Made by a program: the position numbers and the translations under genes. Positions 6,647 to 15,028 of a stretch of 64,000 bases of DNA are shown here, in pieces. How positions within the stretch are numbered: position 1 is the stretch's first letter; each line of letters opens with the position of its first letter. The notes beneath the pieces are model-generated. The model was not told where the DNA came from. It was given only the letters and a program-made list of their open reading frames with translations, and did no database searches. The DNA is taken from assembly GCA_001508155.1 (NCBI GenBank), contig LGFI01000012.1, forward strand, positions 1-64,000. Reading direction: 5' to 3'. This DNA is from Acetothermia bacterium 64_32. GTDB lineage: Bacteria > Bipolaricaulota > Bipolaricaulia > Bipolaricaulales > Bipolaricaulaceae.

Positions 6647-9493
6647 TCAGCGAACCGTAATCACCCGCTGAAGCTGGGCGACCCGGCCGGCCGAGTCCGT
6701 CACCTTGAGGACCACAAGCCAAGCCCCGGACTCCTCGAAGATCACCTTTACCCGCACCCCGCGGGCACGGATCACGGTGGACCCTTTCCGGAACTCCCAC
6801 TCGTAGGAGACCAGCTCCCCCTCCACCGCTTCGCTTTCCGAGGCGTCGAAGGTCACCTCCTCGCCCACGGCGGGGAATTCCGGGGTGTAGCTAAACCGAG
6901 CGATGGGAACTTGTGGCGCGAAGACGATCTCCCTGGGCCGCTGCCAGGCCCCGAACTCTACCCGAACGAATTCCCTCTCCTTGACCTGGACACGTACCGA
7001 GTTCGGGGTGGTAGGCTCAAACCTGGCCGGGAGCGAGGCCACCACCAGCTCCACCGTGTAGCTCCCCGGCGGGACCTCCAAGGAGAACCTCCCCACCGAG
7101 TCGGTGTAAACCCTCTTTGTTAACGCCAGGTTCTTGACAAGTATCTCCACCCCACCAACGCCCGGCTCCCCGGCGTCCCTTACCCCGTTCTTGTTGAGGT
7201 CGTGGAAAACAGCCCCGGAGATCTGGCTCTTGCTCTCCAAGGGGATGGAAAGCTCGACCTCCTGACCGGCCCTCAGGGTCACCTCCATGGGGAGCTTGCA
7301 GAGCGGAGAAATCCCGAACGGAAGCTCGGCGAAACCCACCTGATAGCGCCCGGGAAGGAGGGGCCAGAACACGAACCGCCCGTCCGCCCCGGTGATCGCC
7401 TGAGCCTCATCGGCCGAGAGGAGGAGACCTGATACCCCTTCCTCCCCGGGATCGAAGCGGCCGTTTCCGTTCTCGTCGATGAAGGCCCGGCCCCGGATGA
7501 TCCCATAAGTGGGCCCGAAGAAGGGCACAAGCACCGGGAAGGTGAACTCCACCTCCGTAGAAAACCCGCATTCCTCGCCAAAGGTAAGCTCGCAGCTTGC
7601 CTCAAGCTCCCAACCCGCCACGTCAACCCAAGAAACGTCCACCGAGAGGGAAGATTCCCCGTCGGACGCCGAAAGCTTGATCGTGGGGGCCAACATCACC
7701 TGAGGAAGGGTGCAGGAAAGGGAAAAAGATGAACTCGTCTCGTCGATCGCCCCGGTGACCAGGTTCAACACCTGCCCGAGGCTAAGGTCAGCGGCGAAGG
7801 TCGTCTCCCCAAACGGGGCCTCGGCCGAAAGCTCTAGCCCGGTGGTCAGGAAGGAGGTTCCCGCCACCTCGTCCCAGGCATGGCTGAAGTCCCCCGCTGC
7901 TGAGAAGCTAACCCGGCCCGCCTTGCGGGAAAAGGTCAAGCCCACTTCGGAGGAGCCCTCATCGGTGGTCTTCGGGGAGTCGTCGCTTTCCTTTTCCTCC
8001 CAGGCAAGCTGAACCCCAAGCGAGGTCTGGCTCATCGGGGAGAAGGTGGCCGTGGTCTCGAACCTTTGTGTATCCACGTACACCTTGGGCGGGCCGGCTT
8101 CAGCCAAGGTCCTTGAGTGCTCGGAGGAGAAGCCGCCGGATATCGCGCTTCCCGTGGTCCCGAAAGAAAGCCCCCAGCCAGAGCTCGTGGTCTCCGTCTG
8201 TTCCGGGAAATCCGGGCCCACCTCGGAGGACTCAAGGTGCCCGCTCACCGAGCCCGCCTGCATGGTGGCCCTTATCTGGAAAGCATCTGCTTCACCGGCG
8301 GCGCTGTGGCCATTGGCCAGGATGGCTGCAAGCGAGAAGGACTCGCTTAGGCGCCCGGTGAACTGTAACTCCCTGACCGAATAGGATGTGGTGTCCGTGA
8401 CTCCCACGGAGACCAGCCGGATGGTCCCCTGCTCCCATTCCAGGGAGCCGCTTGCGCCCTTGCCAGCATCCGCAAGGACAAGATCCGACCCCCCAATCCC
8501 GGTCCCGTCCCACAGGAACCTGAGCCCTTCCCCGGAAAGCTCGCAGAAGGCCCCGCTCACCGAAACGGTGCCCCACTCTGCCCCCCATTCCGAGGTGTAA
8601 AAGCCCGCATCCTGATCCACCAGCCCCAAAAGCCCAAAAGACCGCGAGGCGTCCAGCCTTCCTATCCCCGGTATCGGCCCTGTCAAAGAAAGCTTGAAAC
8701 TGGGGTCGCCTTCCTCGGTGAGGGCAAGCCAAACGGTAAGGGGGAGCTCGGGGAAAACTTCAACCCGGACCTTCTCCGGGGGTGGCGGGGCCACATAAAG
8801 GGTTTCCCACAGCTCCTGCTTCACCGAAGGGTCTGTGGTGGAGATTACATCGATAAGCAGGTAATAACGGGTGCCAGGGGCGGCCGTGGGTGGGATGAGA
8901 ACGCTAACGGTGAATTGGGCTTGATCCCCTGGGAGCACCTGGACCTCTAGCGGCGATACCCGCACCGTCCAGTCCTTGTCGCACCTGGCCTCGATCCTGT
9001 AGGTGTCGATAACGTTTCCGGTGTTGCGGATGCGGAACAGGTGCCTGGCCTCTGTGCCGGGCGGGGCCCGCACGAGCTGAAAAGGTTCCACCACGAGCCC
9101 AGCGGTGGGGACAAGTTGAACTTCCCCTTCCGCCTCCGTCCAAACGCTTGGGTCCCCCACGGAGGTGGCCCTGAGCACCACGCCGTAATTCCCCGCTGTG
9201 GCCCCAGAGGGGACGATGACGGTGACGAAAACCCGGGTGGATTCGCCCACACCGAGGTCAATCCGGGCGGGAACGGGAAGGGCGGTCCAGCCGTTCGGCA
9301 GGGTGAGGCTGAGGTCGTACTGGTCGGCTACGGTCCCGATGTTTGTGACCACAAAGACATGGGTCACCAGGTCACCGGGCTTTGCCGTCTTGGGAGGGCC
9401 TACCTCCACGGAAACCCCATAGGCGCCACTGGCCAAGATCTCGAGTCCCAGCAAGAAGACAAGACACAACCCAACCCCGGAAATCTTGCGCAT
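6647..9493 (-). CDS. Large secreted multidomain protein: NEW3, beta-rich (usher/barrel-like) core, SdrD-B repeats, PKD
   Basis: 948 residues. The signal peptide is MRKISG... followed by a hydrophobic segment. Two NEW3/COG1470-type Ig domains follow (VTNIGTVADQYDLSL... and IRNTGNVIDTYRI..., about 25-225). A long region (about 240-680) has alternating polar/hydrophobic strands rich in Ser/Thr/Gly and ending in FTFPVLVPFFG, which resembles an outer-membrane barrel or usher-like pore. Two SdrD-B-type domains have Ca-binding DENGNGRFDPGEEG and DLNKNGVRDAGEPG loops. The C-terminal PKD domain is FDASESEAVEGELVSYEWEF. The start at 9493 has an SD and lies inside the transcript predicted from the promoter at 9540-9569; the ATG at 9541 lies upstream of that transcript. 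Context suggests export or display of the neighbouring subunits. The barrel assignment is tentative. Confidence 0.7.
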   Translation of the reverse strand: MRKISGVGLCLVFLLGLEILASGAYGVSVEVGPPKTAKPGDLVTHVFVVTNIGTVADQYDLSLTLPNGWTALPVPARIDLGVGESTRVFVTVIVPSGATAGNYGVVLRATSVGDPSVWTEAEGEVQLVPTAGLVVEPFQLVRAPPGTEARHLFRIRNTGNVIDTYRIEARCDKDWTVRVSPLEVQVLPGDQAQFTVSVLIPPTAAPGTRYYLLIDVISTTDPSVKQELWETLYVAPPPPEKVRVEVFPELPLTVWLALTEEGDPSFKLSLTGPIPGIGRLDASRSFGLLGLVDQDAGFYTSEWGAEWGTVSVSGAFCELSGEGLRFLWDGTGIGGSDLVLADAGKGASGSLEWEQGTIRLVSVGVTDTTSYSVRELQFTGRLSESFSLAAILANGHSAAGEADAFQIRATMQAGSVSGHLESSEVGPDFPEQTETTSSGWGLSFGTTGSAISGGFSSEHSRTLAEAGPPKVYVDTQRFETTATFSPMSQTSLGVQLAWEEKESDDSPKTTDEGSSEVGLTFSRKAGRVSFSAAGDFSHAWDEVAGTSFLTTGLELSAEAPFGETTFAADLSLGQVLNLVTGAIDETSSSFSLSCTLPQVMLAPTIKLSASDGESSLSVDVSWVDVAGWELEASCELTFGEECGFSTEVEFTFPVLVPFFGPTYGIIRGRAFIDENGNGRFDPGEEGVSGLLLSADEAQAITGADGRFVFWPLLPGRYQVGFAELPFGISPLCKLPMEVTLRAGQEVELSIPLESKSQISGAVFHDLNKNGVRDAGEPGVGGVEILVKNLALTKRVYTDSVGRFSLEVPPGSYTVELVVASLPARFEPTTPNSVRVQVKEREFVRVEFGAWQRPREIVFAPQVPIARFSYTPEFPAVGEEVTFDASESEAVEGELVSYEWEFRKGSTVIRARGVRVKVIFEESGAWLVVLKVTDSAGRVAQLQRVITVR

Positions 9494-9539
9494 CCTGGCT
9501 CCCATTTCCAAGCCAATCCGCCCAGCGTTCCTGCAAATC

Positions 9540-9569
9540 ATCCTAGCATATGCAATCCACCGATGTCAA
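9540..9569 (-). promoter_or_regulatory. Predicted promoter of the large secreted protein
   Basis: On the minus strand TTGACA (9564-9569), an 18-base spacer and TAGGAT (9540-9545) precede the ATG at 9493 by about 40 transcribed bases. This decides the start at 9493 over 9541. Confidence 0.55.
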
Positions 9570-9593
9570 GTGAAGGTGAACGAGATAACGGGC

Positions 9594-9653
9594 GGTAGCG
9601 GCGGGCTTTACGCCCGATGTAAGAAACGTCGCACATCGAAGTGCAACGCTACC
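9594..9653. repeat. REP-like palindromic element overlapping the znuB stop codon
   Basis: GGTAGCG (9594-9600) pairs with CGCTACC (9647-9653). Inside, GGGC/GCCC and CGATGT (9615-9620)/ACATCG (9633-9638) form further stems, giving a cruciform-like 60-base unit. It has the look of a dispersed intergenic palindromic repeat. The znuB stop (TAG on the minus strand, 9649-9651) is supplied by the right arm. Confidence 0.5.
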
Positions 9654-10518
9654 GACTTCGGCCGGGCAGGACACCCACGGTGCGGCTGCTTGTGCTTTTG
9701 AAGGCCAGGGCGAGCAGGAAAAACCCGGTGGCCACGAGCACGATGGCCGCCCCGGAGGCGATCCCGGTCCAGTAGGAAAGATAGATCCCCAACACCCCAG
9801 CCAAGGCCCCCAGCCCCGCCCCCACCCACATCATATGAAAAAAACGCTCGACAAGAAGATAGGCGGTGGCCGCCGGGATCACCAGCATGGCCAGCGCAAG
9901 CGCCACCCCCACCGCCTGAAGGGACACCACCACCGTTACCGCAATGAGCACAAGCAAAAGCCGGCTCAAAAGCCCCGTGGGCAGGCGCAACGTGGCCGCA
10001 AGATCGGGATCAAAACTGATCACCAAAAACTCCTTGTAGAAAAGCACCACCGCGAGCAACACCCCACCCCCAAAGGCCCCAACAAGCACAAGGTCACGCG
10101 GGGAAACGCCCAGTACGTTCCCAAAAAGGAGATGTGAGAGGTCCACCGTGTAGCCCCGCACCGTAGAGATGAGGGCGATCCCCAAGGCGAACATGCCGGC
10201 GAACACGATGCCGATGGCGGTGTCCTCCTTCAGATTGGCTTTTCGCGATACCGCCCCGATCCCCAAGGCCATCAGGATCGCCGTGCCAAGCCCCCACCAG
10301 AAAAGGGACCTCCTCCCTCCACCGGTGACCAGATACCCCACCGCCACCCCAGGGAGGATGGCATGGGCCAGGGCGTCCCCGAAGAAGGCCATCCCCCGGA
10401 GGACCACGTACGTCCCCATCACCGCACACAACGCCCCCACCAAGGCGGAGGCGACAAGGCCCCGGACCATGAACGGGAAGGCCAAGGGGGCCACGAAAAA
10501 GTCAGCGAGCGCCTGCAT
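9649..10518 (-). CDS. znuB: Zinc/manganese ABC transporter permease (ZnuB/MntB family)
   Basis: 289 residues with 8-9 hydrophobic segments typical of the ABC-3 metal permease family. The N-terminal RGLVASALVGALCAVMGTYVV and the central SFDPDLAATLRLP motif, which contacts the ATPase, are characteristic. It forms the inner-membrane channel for the metal delivered by the binding protein encoded two genes upstream. It overlaps the ATPase gene by 17 bases and is the last gene of fur-znuA-znuC-znuB. The last 10-15 residues, ending GVLPGRSR, run into the palindromic repeat, so the C-terminus may have been altered by that insertion. Confidence 0.92.
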   Translation of the reverse strand: MQALADFFVAPLAFPFMVRGLVASALVGALCAVMGTYVVLRGMAFFGDALAHAILPGVAVGYLVTGGGRRSLFWWGLGTAILMALGIGAVSRKANLKEDTAIGIVFAGMFALGIALISTVRGYTVDLSHLLFGNVLGVSPRDLVLVGAFGGGVLLAVVLFYKEFLVISFDPDLAATLRLPTGLLSRLLLVLIAVTVVVSLQAVGVALALAMLVIPAATAYLLVERFFHMMWVGAGLGALAGVLGIYLSYWTGIASGAAIVLVATGFFLLALAFKSTSSRTVGVLPGRSR

Positions 10519-11377
10519 CCTTTTCCTCCTGGGTGCGGCAAGGGTCCGAGACGACCACCCCCCCGCCGGCCGCGGGCAGCCCCCGCAGCCGCCCCCCGAA
10601 CGCCGCCACCAGCCGGGCCGGGGTGAACACCTCGGCCGGGGGGCCTAGGCCGATCACCCGCCGGTTCAAAAGGAGCACCCTTGGAAAGTGCTCAGCAGCG
10701 ATATCGAGGTCGTGCAGGCTCAAAAGCAGCGTCACCTTTCGCTCCTCGAGGAGGGACAAAAGGCGCAGTATGTCCTCCTGAGAAGGGGCGTCCAGCCCGG
10801 CCAGGGGCTCGTCCAAGAGAACCAATTCCGCCTCCTGAGCCAGGGCACGGGCAATGAACATCCTTTGGGCCTGCCCGCCCGAAAGCTCCCCTATCCTCCG
10901 CTTGGCCACCTCCAGAAGCCCCACCGCCTCCAGGGCGTCCCGCACCAGGGCCCGGTCCCGGGCCCTGGGCCGGCGCAATAGCCCCAGCCGCCCCACCCGG
11001 CCCATCATCACCACATCGTACACGGTCACTGGGAACCGCCAGTCTATCTCCGACCGCTGGGGGAGGTAGGCGATGCAGATATGGCCGCAGGGATCAAATC
11101 CCCGAATCCTCACCTCCCCGGAGCTCGGGGAGAGCACCCCGGCAATCACCTTGAGCAGGGTGCTCTTGCCAGCACCGTTCGGCCCCACGATCGCCAAGCG
11201 CTCCCCACCCTGGAGACTGAAACTCACGTCTTCAAGGGCTGGTCGGCCATCGTAGTCGACGTACAGGTGATCCACCTCCAGGGCGGGCGCCCCGGGGAGG
11301 TGCACTGCTACAGGCCGCCCGATGCGCCTGGGAAACGCCAAAAAGCGCCTGCCGCAAGTGCGCGCCCCTTCCGTCAT
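10502..11377 (-). CDS. znuC: Zinc/manganese ABC transporter ATPase (ZnuC family)
   Basis: 291 residues. Walker A GPNGAGKST, Q-loop in LPQRSEIDW, signature LSGGQAQR, Walker B LVLLDEP and switch His in SLHDLD are all present. A 30-residue N-terminal extension precedes the usual start of the ATPase fold (ALEVDHLYVDY). The ATG overlaps the binding-protein stop by 4 bases. It energises metal uptake with the adjacent permease. Confidence 0.93.
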   Translation of the reverse strand: MTEGARTCGRRFLAFPRRIGRPVAVHLPGAPALEVDHLYVDYDGRPALEDVSFSLQGGERLAIVGPNGAGKSTLLKVIAGVLSPSSGEVRIRGFDPCGHICIAYLPQRSEIDWRFPVTVYDVVMMGRVGRLGLLRRPRARDRALVRDALEAVGLLEVAKRRIGELSGGQAQRMFIARALAQEAELVLLDEPLAGLDAPSQEDILRLLSLLEERKVTLLLSLHDLDIAAEHFPRVLLLNRRVIGLGPPAEVFTPARLVAAFGGRLRGLPAAGGGVVVSDPCRTQEEKDAGAR

Positions 11378-12243
11378 CCCTCCTCCCCCAACGCGCCCAC
11401 AATAGCGGAGACGTCGTACCGCATGAGGTCAAGGTAGGTGGGGGCAGGGCCATCCGGCTTCGAAAGGGCCCCCACGTAAAGGTATACCACCTGCACGCCT
11501 GTGTCTCGGGCCACCTGCTCCACCAAGGGCGAGGAGGTGGTATGGCTCACGAAGATCGCTGGGACGGAGAGCTTTCGGATGATCCCTTCCAGCTCCGCCA
11601 GCTCCCGGGCCGAGGGCTCGGCCAGGGTGCTGAACCCGGGCGTGATGGCTAGCTGCTTGAAGCCGTATCTTTCGGCAAAGTAGCCGAAGGCCAGATGGTC
11701 CACCACCAGGATCCTTCTTTCTTCGGAGACCTTTTCCACCTCCGCTTGGATCCAGGCGTCGAGCTCCTTGAGCTTTAGTCGGTACGCCGCTGCGCGGGCT
11801 CGGTAGTCGTCCGCATGCTCCGGGTCCAATTTGGCCAAGGCCGCGGCGACGTTGTCCGCCCATACGGCTACGTTATTCGGATCCAGCCACACATGGGGAT
11901 CCACACGTCCATCCTCGAAAACCCGGAGCTCGATGCCACAAGAGGCCTCCACCACGTCTCGGGCCGAGGAAAGGATGGGCTCAAGCGCCTCCTCCAGGCC
12001 AGCCCCACAGATGAAAACCGCGTCCGCCTGGGAAAGGAGGGCTACGTCCTGCGGCGTGGGCTCGAAGGTGTGGGGGTCGGTATCCGGGGGGATGAGGAGC
12101 GAGAGCTCGTGCGCCCCCCCGGCCACCTGGCGGACCACGTCCCCCAGGATGGAGGTGGTGGCCACAAGCTGCAAGGGGCCAGCCACCCCTGCCAAGCTCA
12201 GTGCAAGCAGGATCACTGCCACAACAAAGATCCTAAGGTTCAT
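11374..12243 (-). CDS. znuA: Periplasmic zinc-binding protein (ZnuA, cluster A-I)
   Basis: 289 residues with a signal peptide (about 1-22). Metal ligands visible are His in DPHTFEP, His in DPHVWLDP, His in VDHLAFGYF and Asp in LMRYD. The third ligand is His where manganese-specific relatives have Glu (SEGAFKYF), which argues for zinc. The His-rich loop seen in some ZnuA proteins is absent. It delivers the metal to ZnuB. Its start overlaps the end of the fur-type gene by 11 bases, so regulator and transporter share one transcript. Confidence 0.9.
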   Translation of the reverse strand: MNLRIFVVAVILLALSLAGVAGPLQLVATTSILGDVVRQVAGGAHELSLLIPPDTDPHTFEPTPQDVALLSQADAVFICGAGLEEALEPILSSARDVVEASCGIELRVFEDGRVDPHVWLDPNNVAVWADNVAAALAKLDPEHADDYRARAAAYRLKLKELDAWIQAEVEKVSEERRILVVDHLAFGYFAERYGFKQLAITPGFSTLAEPSARELAELEGIIRKLSVPAIFVSHTTSSPLVEQVARDTGVQVVYLYVGALSKPDGPAPTYLDLMRYDVSAIVGALGEEG

Positions 12244-12661
12244 GTCCCATCCTCCTCTGACAATCCGGACACAGCCCGTAGAACTCCAAGAGATGTCCTT
12301 CCACTAGATAACCGTACCTTTCGCTGAGCTCCTGGGCGAGGGTGTCCGCCGGGCAACCGGACAGGGGAAGTTCTTCACCACAGCCCCGGCACACCAATCG
12401 GTGGGCGGCCTCCTCGAGGCACCGGTAGCGCACCCCACCCGGAGCGGGGAGTGCCCGAACCAGGCCCAGCCGCACGAGCAGGGGCAGGGTCCGGTACACC
12501 GTAGCCCGCCCGAGCCCTGAGTGCCGGGCGCGCCCCAGCCGCCACACCTCAAGGGCGGAGAGAGCTGCGTTGGCCTGCCGAAGCACCGCGAACACCGCTC
12601 TCCTTGCCGGGGTCAGCCTGTATCCGGCCCCCCTAAGCCTGTCTTCAAACCCGGCCGTCAC
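12233..12661 (-). CDS. zur: Fur-family metal regulator, probably Zur
   Basis: About 142 residues from a GTG at 12661. The winged-helix half includes YRLTPARRAVFAVL and GRATVYRTLPLLVRLGLV. The dimerisation half has HRLVCRGCGE and GLCPDC, two CxxC pairs for structural zinc, and HLLEFYGLC. Co-transcription with a zinc-type importer suggests Zur. A TTG at 12685 would add 8 residues, but these are encoded by the palindrome TTGTAAATGATACAA, which looks like an operator. With GTG as start the gene would be nearly leaderless, with a TATCAT -10 about 7 bases upstream. Mn- or Fe-dependent alternatives cannot be excluded. Confidence 0.85.
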   Translation of the reverse strand: MTAGFEDRLRGAGYRLTPARRAVFAVLRQANAALSALEVWRLGRARHSGLGRATVYRTLPLLVRLGLVRALPAPGGVRYRCLEEAAHRLVCRGCGEELPLSGCPADTLAQELSERYGYLVEGHLLEFYGLCPDCQRRMGHEP

Positions 12662-12662
12662 C

Positions 12663-12677
12663 TTGTAAATGATACAA
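12663..12677. promoter_or_regulatory. Candidate Zur/Fur operator
   Basis: TTGTAAATGATACAA is a perfect TTGTA-N5-TACAA inverted repeat immediately before the likely GTG start of the Fur-family gene. It overlaps the candidate -10 element, as expected for autorepression. It also lies about 67 bases from the divergent DUF47 gene. Confidence 0.45.
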
Positions 12678-12743
12678 TGTCTCAACTGGCTCGGCGAGCT
12701 GGGTTGCCCTTAGCCAGGCGATCTGGTAACCTGCCCTTTGCCC

Positions 12744-13385
12744 ATGGTCTTCGGAAGAGGGTGGAGGCAGCTTGAGGGGCTTGTCCACCAACACCTTGCC
12801 CTGGTGGAAGAGGCCGTGGCAAGCTTTGAGAAAGCCATCGATGCTTACCTCAAGGGGGACTGGCAAAAGGCCGAAGAACTGGCCTACGAAACCCACCGCG
12901 CCGAGGGGCGGGCCGACGACGTGCGCCGCAAGGTGGAGACGGAGATCTTGCGTGGGGCGCTCCTTGCGGGCTCCCGGCGCGACATCCTGGAGATCATCGA
13001 GCGGGTGGACAAGCTCGCCAACGCCGTCGAGGCCACCCTCGACTACCTCATCCCCCAGCGGGTGGAGATCCCAAGGGAGTTAGAGCCCCTGATCCGAGGC
13101 ATCGTTTCCAAGAGCGCCGACATCCTCACCGAGGTGAAGGCCTCTTTGCACCTACTTTTCACCGATATGCCGCGGGTGCTTGACTGCACACGCAAGATCG
13201 AATCCTTGGAGTCGGAGGTGGACGGCCTCGAGCGCCAGGCCATCCAAACCCTCTTTCAGATGGACATAGACCTCGCCCAGAAGCTGCACGTGCGGGGTTT
13301 TATAGAAGAGCTGGTGGAGTTCTCCGACAGGGCTGAGGACCTCTCGGACAGGTTGGAGATCATGGTAGCCCTGCGTCGGGCTTGA
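12744..13385 (+). CDS. DUF47/PhoU-like phosphate transport regulator
   Basis: 213 residues, all-helical, of the DUF47 (TIGR00153) family. These proteins form PhoU-like bundles and are usually encoded beside PiT phosphate transporters. Typical landmarks are the N-terminal heptads, ELAYETHRAEGRADDVRRKVE (acidic metal-binding ExxxD-type positions) and the C-terminal RGFIEELVEFSDRAEDLSDRLEIMV. The ATG at 12744 is chosen; a TTG two codons upstream is possible. No PiT gene is in the window, and its neighbours are the divergent zur operon and the convergent glp locus, so its partner is elsewhere. Confidence 0.88.
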   Translation: MVFGRGWRQLEGLVHQHLALVEEAVASFEKAIDAYLKGDWQKAEELAYETHRAEGRADDVRRKVETEILRGALLAGSRRDILEIIERVDKLANAVEATLDYLIPQRVEIPRELEPLIRGIVSKSADILTEVKASLHLLFTDMPRVLDCTRKIESLESEVDGLERQAIQTLFQMDIDLAQKLHVRGFIEELVEFSDRAEDLSDRLEIMVALRRA

Positions 13386-13406
13386 GGGCCGTTTTTTCTT
13401 GCCAGG

Positions 13407-13793
13407 CTAGGTACCCTGCAGGGAAGGCCTTCCGCACCGGGAGACGGCCCTGGTAGCCACAAGGCTCGCCCCGGTTCCAAGGAGGTCCCGCGCGATCACC
13501 TGGCCGATCTCCACCGGCGCCTCCACGGCAAGGCCCCGGATGAAGCCCATCGCCTGGGGGATGAGGCGCCGCGGGATGGGCCGGTCGGTCCTCACCGAGA
13601 CCAGGGGAAGCTCCCCTCCAATGACCTTTACGCTGGTGGGTAGAACCCGCATCGGCTCCACCGCCTCCTGGCGAGCGTAGGCCTCGCCCCGCCCACAACG
13701 GTTCCCAGACACAGAGATGACCTGCCCGCTCTCTACCTCCACGGTGAGTTCACAGCCCACCGGGCATGAGATGCAGGTGAGCCTCCTCTTCAC
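13407..13793 (-). CDS. DUF1667 Cys-rich protein of the anaerobic glycerol-3-phosphate dehydrogenase cluster
   Basis: 128 residues. The N-terminal CISCPVGCELTVEV and SGNRCGRGEAYA Cys pattern suggests an Fe-S or zinc knuckle. PTSVKVIGGELPLVSVRTDRPIPRRLI is the DUF1667 core. In many anaerobes a GlpA-like enzyme, a second FAD protein and a DUF1667 protein form a conserved trio, thought to pass electrons from glycerol-3-phosphate to the quinone or another acceptor. Here it is the last gene of glpK-glpA-FAD-DUF1667 and overlaps the FAD gene by 4 bases. Confidence 0.88.
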   Translation of the reverse strand: MKRRLTCISCPVGCELTVEVESGQVISVSGNRCGRGEAYARQEAVEPMRVLPTSVKVIGGELPLVSVRTDRPIPRRLIPQAMGFIRGLAVEAPVEIGQVIARDLLGTGASLVATRAVSRCGRPSLQGT

Positions 13794-15028
13794 GCCGGGG
13801 TCACCTCCACCCGCACCTCGGGCATTCGGGAGAGCTCTTTGCTAGCACCGGGGGGCACTTTGACCTCGATCATCTCCGCCGGCCGTGCCCCCAGGTGGTT
13901 GCGGGAGATCAAACCCCCCAGGGACACCTTCACCCGGGGGAAGGGCCTCGGCACTCGCAGAAACACGGTGGCTTCCTCGCCAGGTACCAAGGCGCTAGGC
14001 ACAAGGTGAAGCACATTCTCCCCGCGGACGAGGGGTACAGCCCGCGCCGGGGGAAGCTCCCCCTGCGCGTAGCGGGCGGCGGCGACCCCGGCCCGGGCCC
14101 CCAAGGCGGCCACGGTGTCCACCAGGTCGAAGACCGCCACGGAATTCCCCGCGGAAAACAGCCACGGCACCTCCGTCTGCAGCCACGCGTTCACCTTCGG
14201 GCCTCGGTTCACCGGGTCTAAGGGGGCAAAGGACTCCAGAGCCCGCACCTCCGGGATGAGCCCCACCGAGAGGACGAGCGTATCGCAGGGGATGAACCGG
14301 TCCGTTCTGGGGAGGGGTTTCCCCCCTTCGTCCACCTCCACCACGGTCACCCCCGAAAGGCGCCTCTTCCCGTGCACCTCGGCTACGGTGTGCCGCAAAA
14401 GGAGCGGGATTTCGAAATCCTCAAGACACTGGACCACGTTGCGCAAAAGCCCCCCGGGGAAGGGTTTTAGCTCCAGGACCGCCGCCACCTCCACCCCCTC
14501 AAGGCGGAGCCTCCGGGCCATGATGAGTCCGATGTCCCCTGAGCCTAGGATCACCGCCCTCTTGCCGGGGAGGAGCCCGTGGATATTGACAAGCCGCTGG
14601 CACAGGCCGGCAGTGTAGATCCCGGCGGGACGGGTCCCGGGGATGCGTAAGGCCCCGAAGGGCCGCTCCCTGGCCCCACAGGCCCACACCACCGCCTTGG
14701 GCCTTATCTGTAAAAGCCCTTTGGGAGAGGCAGCCCGCACCCGCGGCCCTGCGGGATCCAGGTCCAGAAGCGTCGCCTCGGTGAGGAGCTCGGCCCCTGA
14801 GCTCTCCAGTTCTCCCCTGAGCCGGGCGGCAAACTCCGGGCCGGTGAGCTCCTCCCGGTAGCGGTGCAGGCCAAACCCCGGGTGGATGCATTGTTCAAGC
14901 ACCCCACCCAGGCGCTCATTGCGCTCGATGAGGATGGTCTTTGCTCCCTCCCGGGCCGCCGCGGCCGCCGCCCCCATCCCGGCCGCCCCACCCCCTATCA
15001 CCAGCACATCAACCTTCACTCCCCTCAC
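13790..15028 (-). CDS. FAD-dependent oxidoreductase partner of GlpA (NAD(P)H/disulfide-reductase fold)
   Basis: 412 residues from a GTG at 15028 that overlaps the glpA stop (GTGA). The FAD dinucleotide site is VLVIGGGAAGMGAAAAA, a second nucleotide fold is VILGSGDIGLIMARRL, and a C-terminal FAD motif is WLFSAGNSVAVFDLVDT. It resembles NADH oxidase/nitrite-reductase-type flavoproteins that accompany GlpA and DUF1667 in anaerobes. It probably forms a complex with them and may take the place of GlpB. Longer readings of the frame (to 15409) are a shadow of glpA. Confidence 0.88.
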   Translation of the reverse strand: MRGVKVDVLVIGGGAAGMGAAAAAAREGAKTILIERNERLGGVLEQCIHPGFGLHRYREELTGPEFAARLRGELESSGAELLTEATLLDLDPAGPRVRAASPKGLLQIRPKAVVWACGARERPFGALRIPGTRPAGIYTAGLCQRLVNIHGLLPGKRAVILGSGDIGLIMARRLRLEGVEVAAVLELKPFPGGLLRNVVQCLEDFEIPLLLRHTVAEVHGKRRLSGVTVVEVDEGGKPLPRTDRFIPCDTLVLSVGLIPEVRALESFAPLDPVNRGPKVNAWLQTEVPWLFSAGNSVAVFDLVDTVAALGARAGVAAARYAQGELPPARAVPLVRGENVLHLVPSALVPGEEATVFLRVPRPFPRVKVSLGGLISRNHLGARPAEMIEVKVPPGASKELSRMPEVRVEVTPA

